Part shown: positions 14,751 through 17,934 of the stretch, piece after piece
Position numbering within the stretch: the stretch's first letter is position 1
Layout: each line of letters opens with the position of its first letter
DNA from: an uncultured Treponema sp.
GTDB lineage: Bacteria > Spirochaetota > Spirochaetia > Treponematales > Treponemataceae
Length of the DNA stretch: 17,934 bases
Assembly: GCA_937894335.1 (NCBI GenBank)
Contig: CALCRU010000007.1
Span: 1 to 17,934, forward strand
Direction of reading: 5' to 3'
Position numbers and translations under genes: made by a program
Notes under the pieces: generated by a model
Told to the model about the DNA's origin: nothing
What the model saw: the letters and a program-made list of their open reading frames with translations, nothing else
Database searches by the model: none

Positions 14751-16141
14751 TGGATTCCCTTAGGCCCTTTGAAGACTGGCTAGACTCTTACCTAAATTTT
14801 GAAAAGCTTCCCCAAAAGAACATTTTCTGGCTTGATACCATGGAATTTCTGTGTAAAAAACTGGGCAATCCTCAGGATGCCGTTCCCTGCTTTCATGTGG
14901 CTGGTTCCAAAGGAAAGGGGAGTATTTCCTGCATGATAGCCTCTATTCTGACCCAGGCCGGCTACAAGACGGGACTCTATACTTCCCCCCATATACAGAC
15001 TCTTAAGGAGCGTATTTCTTCTCCTAAGGGATTTTTTTCTGATGAGGTATACCTTTCTTCTGCAGAAGAACTTAAGGCCTGTGTTTCTTCCATTCCAGCA
15101 TCCCAACTGCCGGGAGGCAGACCCCTTACTTGGTTTGAGCTGGTAACTCTGTTTGGTATGCTCTGCTTTAAAAATGCCAGAGTAGACTATTCAGTGTATG
15201 AGGTTGGTTTGGGAGGAAGACTGGATGCAACAAATGTGGTAAGGCCCCTCTGTTCCTGCATAGGCCCCATAGAACTTGAACACACGGAATACCTTGGTGA
15301 CACTCTAGAAAAAATTGCTGCAGAAAAGGCTGGAATTATAAAGTCTGGAGTGCCGCTTGTGGTTTCTGCCCAGAAGTCTTCAAAAGTAAGAAAAGTTTTT
15401 AAAAAAAAGGCCAAGGAAGCTGGAAGCAGAATAATTTTTGCTGATAAATGCTCTAAAGTTTGTAAACTTGTCTACAAAAATAAACTAACTAACGGTAGTT
15501 TCGCTTCTGTTGAGGGGGACGAACGCTCGTTAGGTATGGAAATTACAATAAAGTCTCCTCTGTTTTCCCGTCCTCTTAGAACGACCCTTCGTATGCTGGG
15601 AAAGGTTCAGGCTCAAAATGCCTGTGTAGCGGCCCTTGCCGTTAAAACTGCTCTTCCTCAGGTTGATGAAGAAACGATAGAAAAAGGTCTTTCGGAGGCG
15701 TTTCTTCCTGCACGGTTTGAAATCTTAGGTAAAAAGGATGGTCTTCCCCTTATGATTTTGGACGGAGCCCACACGGTAAATTCTGTAGGCTACACCTTAA
15801 AAACTTTGCAGAGTCTTGTGGGAATTGGAAACATGAAGCGTGTTCATGTGCTTTATGCCAGCGCCGCAGATAAGGATGTGGAATCTATAGCCCGGCTTTT
15901 CAAGGGAAGGTGCCGCCGCCTAACCCTTACCAGACCCGGCCTTGTAAAGCAGTGCGACTTACCCCGCCTTAATGCCGCATTCCAGTCTGCAGGACTTTCC
16001 TCCTGCCTTGTTGAGGATACAGAGGAGGCTTTTTTTAAGGCTTCCCAATGTGCACTGGACGAAGGTGGGCTTCTTCTTGTAACTGGTTCCTTTTATCTTG
16101 TGGCAGAGGTAAAGAAAATCCTTCAGTCTCCTAGAGGGTAA
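14750..16141 (+). CDS. folC: Folylpolyglutamate / dihydrofolate synthase
   Basis: 463 residues. Mur-ligase-type enzyme that adds glutamate to folates and may also make dihydrofolate from dihydropteroate. The P-loop reads 'HVAGSKGKGS' (49-58) where many bacteria have AGTNGKGS. 'YTSPHI', 'YEVGLGGRLDATNVV', 'ELEHTEYLGDTLEKIAAEKAGIIKSG' segments (catalytic and Mg/ATP-binding regions) and 'LDGAH' are all in order. The ATG at 14750 overlaps the preceding TAA by one base and follows a GGAGGAGGAG Shine-Dalgarno, so the longer frame from 14717 is not favoured. It is last in the rnz-exporter unit, and its end overlaps alr on the other strand by 11 nt. Whether it has one or both activities cannot be told by eye. 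Confidence 0.92.
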   Translation: MDSLRPFEDWLDSYLNFEKLPQKNIFWLDTMEFLCKKLGNPQDAVPCFHVAGSKGKGSISCMIASILTQAGYKTGLYTSPHIQTLKERISSPKGFFSDEVYLSSAEELKACVSSIPASQLPGGRPLTWFELVTLFGMLCFKNARVDYSVYEVGLGGRLDATNVVRPLCSCIGPIELEHTEYLGDTLEKIAAEKAGIIKSGVPLVVSAQKSSKVRKVFKKKAKEAGSRIIFADKCSKVCKLVYKNKLTNGSFASVEGDERSLGMEITIKSPLFSRPLRTTLRMLGKVQAQNACVAALAVKTALPQVDEETIEKGLSEAFLPARFEILGKKDGLPLMILDGAHTVNSVGYTLKTLQSLVGIGNMKRVHVLYASAADKDVESIARLFKGRCRRLTLTRPGLVKQCDLPRLNAAFQSAGLSSCLVEDTEEAFFKASQCALDEGGLLLVTGSFYLVAEVKKILQSPRG

Positions 16142-17285
16142 AAATTCGTGGAACTCTGGAAGTTATGCAGCTTGTTATTTCGTAGGAGATTGTTCCCGTA
16201 AGGGCCGCTATGTTGTCGGCAGTCTGAAGAGCGCCGTCTTTTTCGTCTCCAAACAGAATCACTTTGTCCCACCTTTTTATGCTTCCAGTGTCCTTTCCTA
16301 TGTCAACCATGCATTGGTCCATGCATATTCTGCCCCTAATGGGGTAAGACTTACCTCCTATGGCTACAGGAACTCCTAACTGAGAAAACCTTCTAAGCCA
16401 TCCATCTCCGTACCCTATGGGAAGAACTGCAATGTTGGTTTCTTCTTCTGCCTTCCATGTGCGTCCGTAGCCCACAGACTTTCCCTTTTCAAACCATCGT
16501 ATTGAACTTATCTGGGTTTCAAGAGTCATGACGGGAAGCAAGTCTAGGGGGGTGCCCTTTTGTTCAAGATATTCTTTAGAAACTTCATCAGCATAGTAGC
16601 CGTACACTATGATTCCAGGCCTTACCATGTCCAGTTGCATTTCGGGATGATCAAGGGTTGCGGCGCTGTTTGCACAGTGGCATAGTCCCGGATTAAGGCC
16701 TGCCTTTCTGATTCCGTCTATTGCCATTTTAAACGCCTTAAACTGTTCTTCCGTAAAGTCAATTCCTTTAGGGCTTTTGTCGTCACTAAGGGCAAAGTGG
16801 GTGCATGTTCCTTCCTGAACAAGAATGCCCGTACTGGCGATTTCTTTTGCAAGACCAGCTGCTTCTTCGGGGAGGCATCCTATGCGTCCCATGCCTGTAT
16901 CAACGGCAAGATGCACTCTATAGCCCTGCTTTTTCTGAGCCACAGCTTCTTTTGCAAACAGTTCTATGTATTCCGAGTCAAAAACAAGGGGGGTAATGTT
17001 AAGGGTAACTGCCTGGGAAACTTCTTCAGGAGAGCAGAGGCTAAGCATGAGTAGGGGGGCTTTTATTCCCTTTTCCCTAAGTTCCCTGCCTTCGTCGACA
17101 GTTGCAATGGCAAGAAAATCCGCTCCGCATTCCAAAGCAGCCGTGGCACATTCTGCCGCACCGTGACCGTATGCATTTGCCTTTACAGCAACGCAGAGTT
17201 TTACTCCAGGATTAATGAATGTCTTTATCTGATTTATATTGTGTTTGAAGTTGTTAATGTGAATGATGGCACGAGTTCCACGCAT
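16131..17285 (-). CDS. alr: Alanine racemase
   Basis: 384 residues. PLP enzyme that converts L- to D-alanine for peptidoglycan. The PLP lysine is K35 in 'VAVKANAYGHG', the second catalytic residue is Y273 in 'SVGYGRTW', and 'PIGYGDG' and 'RGRICMDQCMVDIG' are further family marks. The start is ATG at 17285 because GGGAGG (17297-17292) lies 6 nt upstream and the protein then opens 'MRGTRAIIHI', as Alr proteins normally do. A longer reading from a TTG at 17333 would start inside the -35 hexamer. It is convergent with folC with an 11-nt overlap and no visible terminator between them. Confidence 0.95.
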   Translation of the reverse strand: MRGTRAIIHINNFKHNINQIKTFINPGVKLCVAVKANAYGHGAAECATAALECGADFLAIATVDEGRELREKGIKAPLLMLSLCSPEEVSQAVTLNITPLVFDSEYIELFAKEAVAQKKQGYRVHLAVDTGMGRIGCLPEEAAGLAKEIASTGILVQEGTCTHFALSDDKSPKGIDFTEEQFKAFKMAIDGIRKAGLNPGLCHCANSAATLDHPEMQLDMVRPGIIVYGYYADEVSKEYLEQKGTPLDLLPVMTLETQISSIRWFEKGKSVGYGRTWKAEEETNIAVLPIGYGDGWLRRFSQLGVPVAIGGKSYPIRGRICMDQCMVDIGKDTGSIKRWDKVILFGDEKDGALQTADNIAALTGTISYEITSCITSRVPRIFTL

Positions 17286-17291
17286 TCTGAG

Positions 17292-17297
17292 CCTCCC
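17292..17297 (-). promoter_or_regulatory. Shine-Dalgarno that fixes the alr start
   Basis: GGGAGG on the minus strand, 6 nt from the ATG at 17285. It decides between this ATG, the in-frame ATG at 17306 and the TTG at 17333. Confidence 0.85.
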
Positions 17298-17304
17298 AAA
17301 GTCC

Positions 17305-17333
17305 ATGATAGCGCAAAGCCTTACTCGTTGCAA
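17305..17333 (-). promoter_or_regulatory. alr promoter
   Basis: Minus-strand TTGCAA (17333-17328), a 17-nt spacer and TATCAT (17310-17305), with GC before the -10. The start site would be near 17298, just before the Shine-Dalgarno, giving a leader of about 13 nt. Confidence 0.6.
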
Positions 17334-17341
17334 TCCGTGCC

Positions 17342-17370
17342 TTGCTTTTTATTACCTCATATAGTATAAT
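17342..17370 (+). promoter_or_regulatory. Promoter of the right-edge gene
   Basis: TTGCTT (17342-17347), a 17-nt spacer and a perfect TATAAT (17365-17370). It is divergent from the alr promoter, with 8 nt between the two -35 hexamers. Confidence 0.65.
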
Positions 17371-17400
17371 TTTGTTACGGTGGGGCAAATGGAGCTGTAA

Positions 17401-17934
17401 GTGGAAAACGATGACATTGGGTTTCGCATGCGAGGTTCAGGTGTAACAGACTCTAATATGGTTGTGGCCGATGACCTGCTTGATTACGGAGACTTTGTTT
17501 CTTCGGGTAAAAAAAAGCCATCACAGCAAAAGGCTCAGTCTCTGCCTTCTAAAACCAGTGTTGCACCTGCACCAGGCGCAAGGAATGTTCCATCTAGAAA
17601 CAGTGAGCAGAAACCTGTTCAATTTCATCAAATTCAGAAAGTTTCCCCAACACCACAGACAGGCACAGGCAAACAGACAGTTTCGTCTCAGGACTTTGTT
17701 TTTAATCCAGAAACCGCCAGTGGAGCAATATATTCCCAGTCTTTCCATTCTGTCCAGACCGTAACGGAAAGTTTTAAGAAAGAGGCAGAACCAGCAGAAT
17801 TCCTTGCAGAAGAAAGGCAGAAAGAGCCTCAGCAGGCTCCGAAGTCTCAAAAGGTTCAGTCAAAAAAGGAGCGCAAGGAAGCGAAAAAAAACGCCAAACA
17901 GGAAGCAAAGCAGGCAAAGGCTCAGAAAAAACAG
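17401..17934 (+). CDS. Lysine/glutamine-rich protein of unknown function, partial at right edge
   Basis: Open frame of 178 codons with no stop before the window ends, so only the N-terminal part is seen. The GTG at 17401 is chosen because GGAG (17391-17394) lies 6 nt upstream and the frame is closed by TAA at 17398-17400. The first ~37 residues are acidic ('ADDLLDYGDF'). The middle is Pro/Gln/Ser-rich and looks disordered, and from about residue 150 it is strongly Lys/Gln/Glu/Ala-rich ('KKERKEAKKNAKQEAKQAK'), which suggests a coiled coil or a charged stretch ahead of a membrane segment. No known domain is recognised. The frame was read directly from the sequence. Confidence 0.75.
   Translation, partial: MENDDIGFRMRGSGVTDSNMVVADDLLDYGDFVSSGKKKPSQQKAQSLPSKTSVAPAPGARNVPSRNSEQKPVQFHQIQKVSPTPQTGTGKQTVSSQDFVFNPETASGAIYSQSFHSVQTVTESFKKEAEPAEFLAEERQKEPQQAPKSQKVQSKKERKEAKKNAKQEAKQAKAQKKQ

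Noticed and set aside
17286..17333. TTG-started longer alr
   Set aside because: The TTG is part of the -35 hexamer, and the GGGAGG site sits 6 nt before the ATG at 17285.

Overview
The window looks like a chromosomal stretch from a Treponema-type spirochaete. The clues are a TrpG-TrpD fusion, a TrpC-TrpF fusion, OmpA-like domains with the treponeme-style 'GHAN' motif, a PilZ-like protein, a GldA/GldFG-type ABC exporter set, and moderate GC. The genus call is inference from family resemblance, and no species is claimed. No rRNA, tRNA, CRISPR array, IS element or phage gene was seen.

Layout, left to right. (1) Positions 1-116 hold two copies of a 22-nt palindromic element. (2) A minus-strand gene (117-1487) encodes a double zinc-ribbon membrane protein. 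It is divergent from (3) an exported, repeat-rich protein with two tandem OmpA-like domains (1583-3526), which ends at a clear rho-independent terminator. (4) Positions 3594-9949 hold a tryptophan cluster in the order trpGD, PilZ-like gene, trpCF, trpB, trpA. It covers every step from anthranilate to tryptophan, plus the glutaminase subunit of anthranilate synthase. trpE is absent. (5) Positions 9946-16141 hold a tightly packed second unit: RNase Z, ABC ATPase, a permease fused to a GldG-like domain, a DUF4340-like membrane-anchored protein, and folC. The last four genes are joined by 2-nt gaps or 1-4 nt overlaps. (6) alr (alanine racemase) is on the minus strand and overlaps the end of folC by 11 nt. 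It is divergent from (7) a lysine/glutamine-rich gene of unknown function that starts with GTG at 17401 and runs off the right edge.

Regulation visible in the sequence. Eight promoter candidates can be read by eye; seven have a 17-nt spacer and one has 18. The trp cluster appears split into at least three transcription units. trpGD and trpBA are driven by near-twin promoters that share the 16-mer TGCTATATTGTTACTA and almost the same leader and Shine-Dalgarno. The PilZ-like gene, the OmpA-like gene and the RNase Z gene have promoters whose predicted start sites fall at or within about 3 nt of the ATG, with no Shine-Dalgarno, so leaderless mRNAs are likely. The trpGD leader is too short for a T-box, TRAP site or leader-peptide attenuator, so control is more likely at the promoter.

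Nothing here is a clearly new defence or mobile system. The best leads are the shared twin trp promoters, the probable c-di-GMP-type protein inside the trp cluster, the leaderless-promoter set, the GldF-GldG fusion, and the double-OmpA linker protein.
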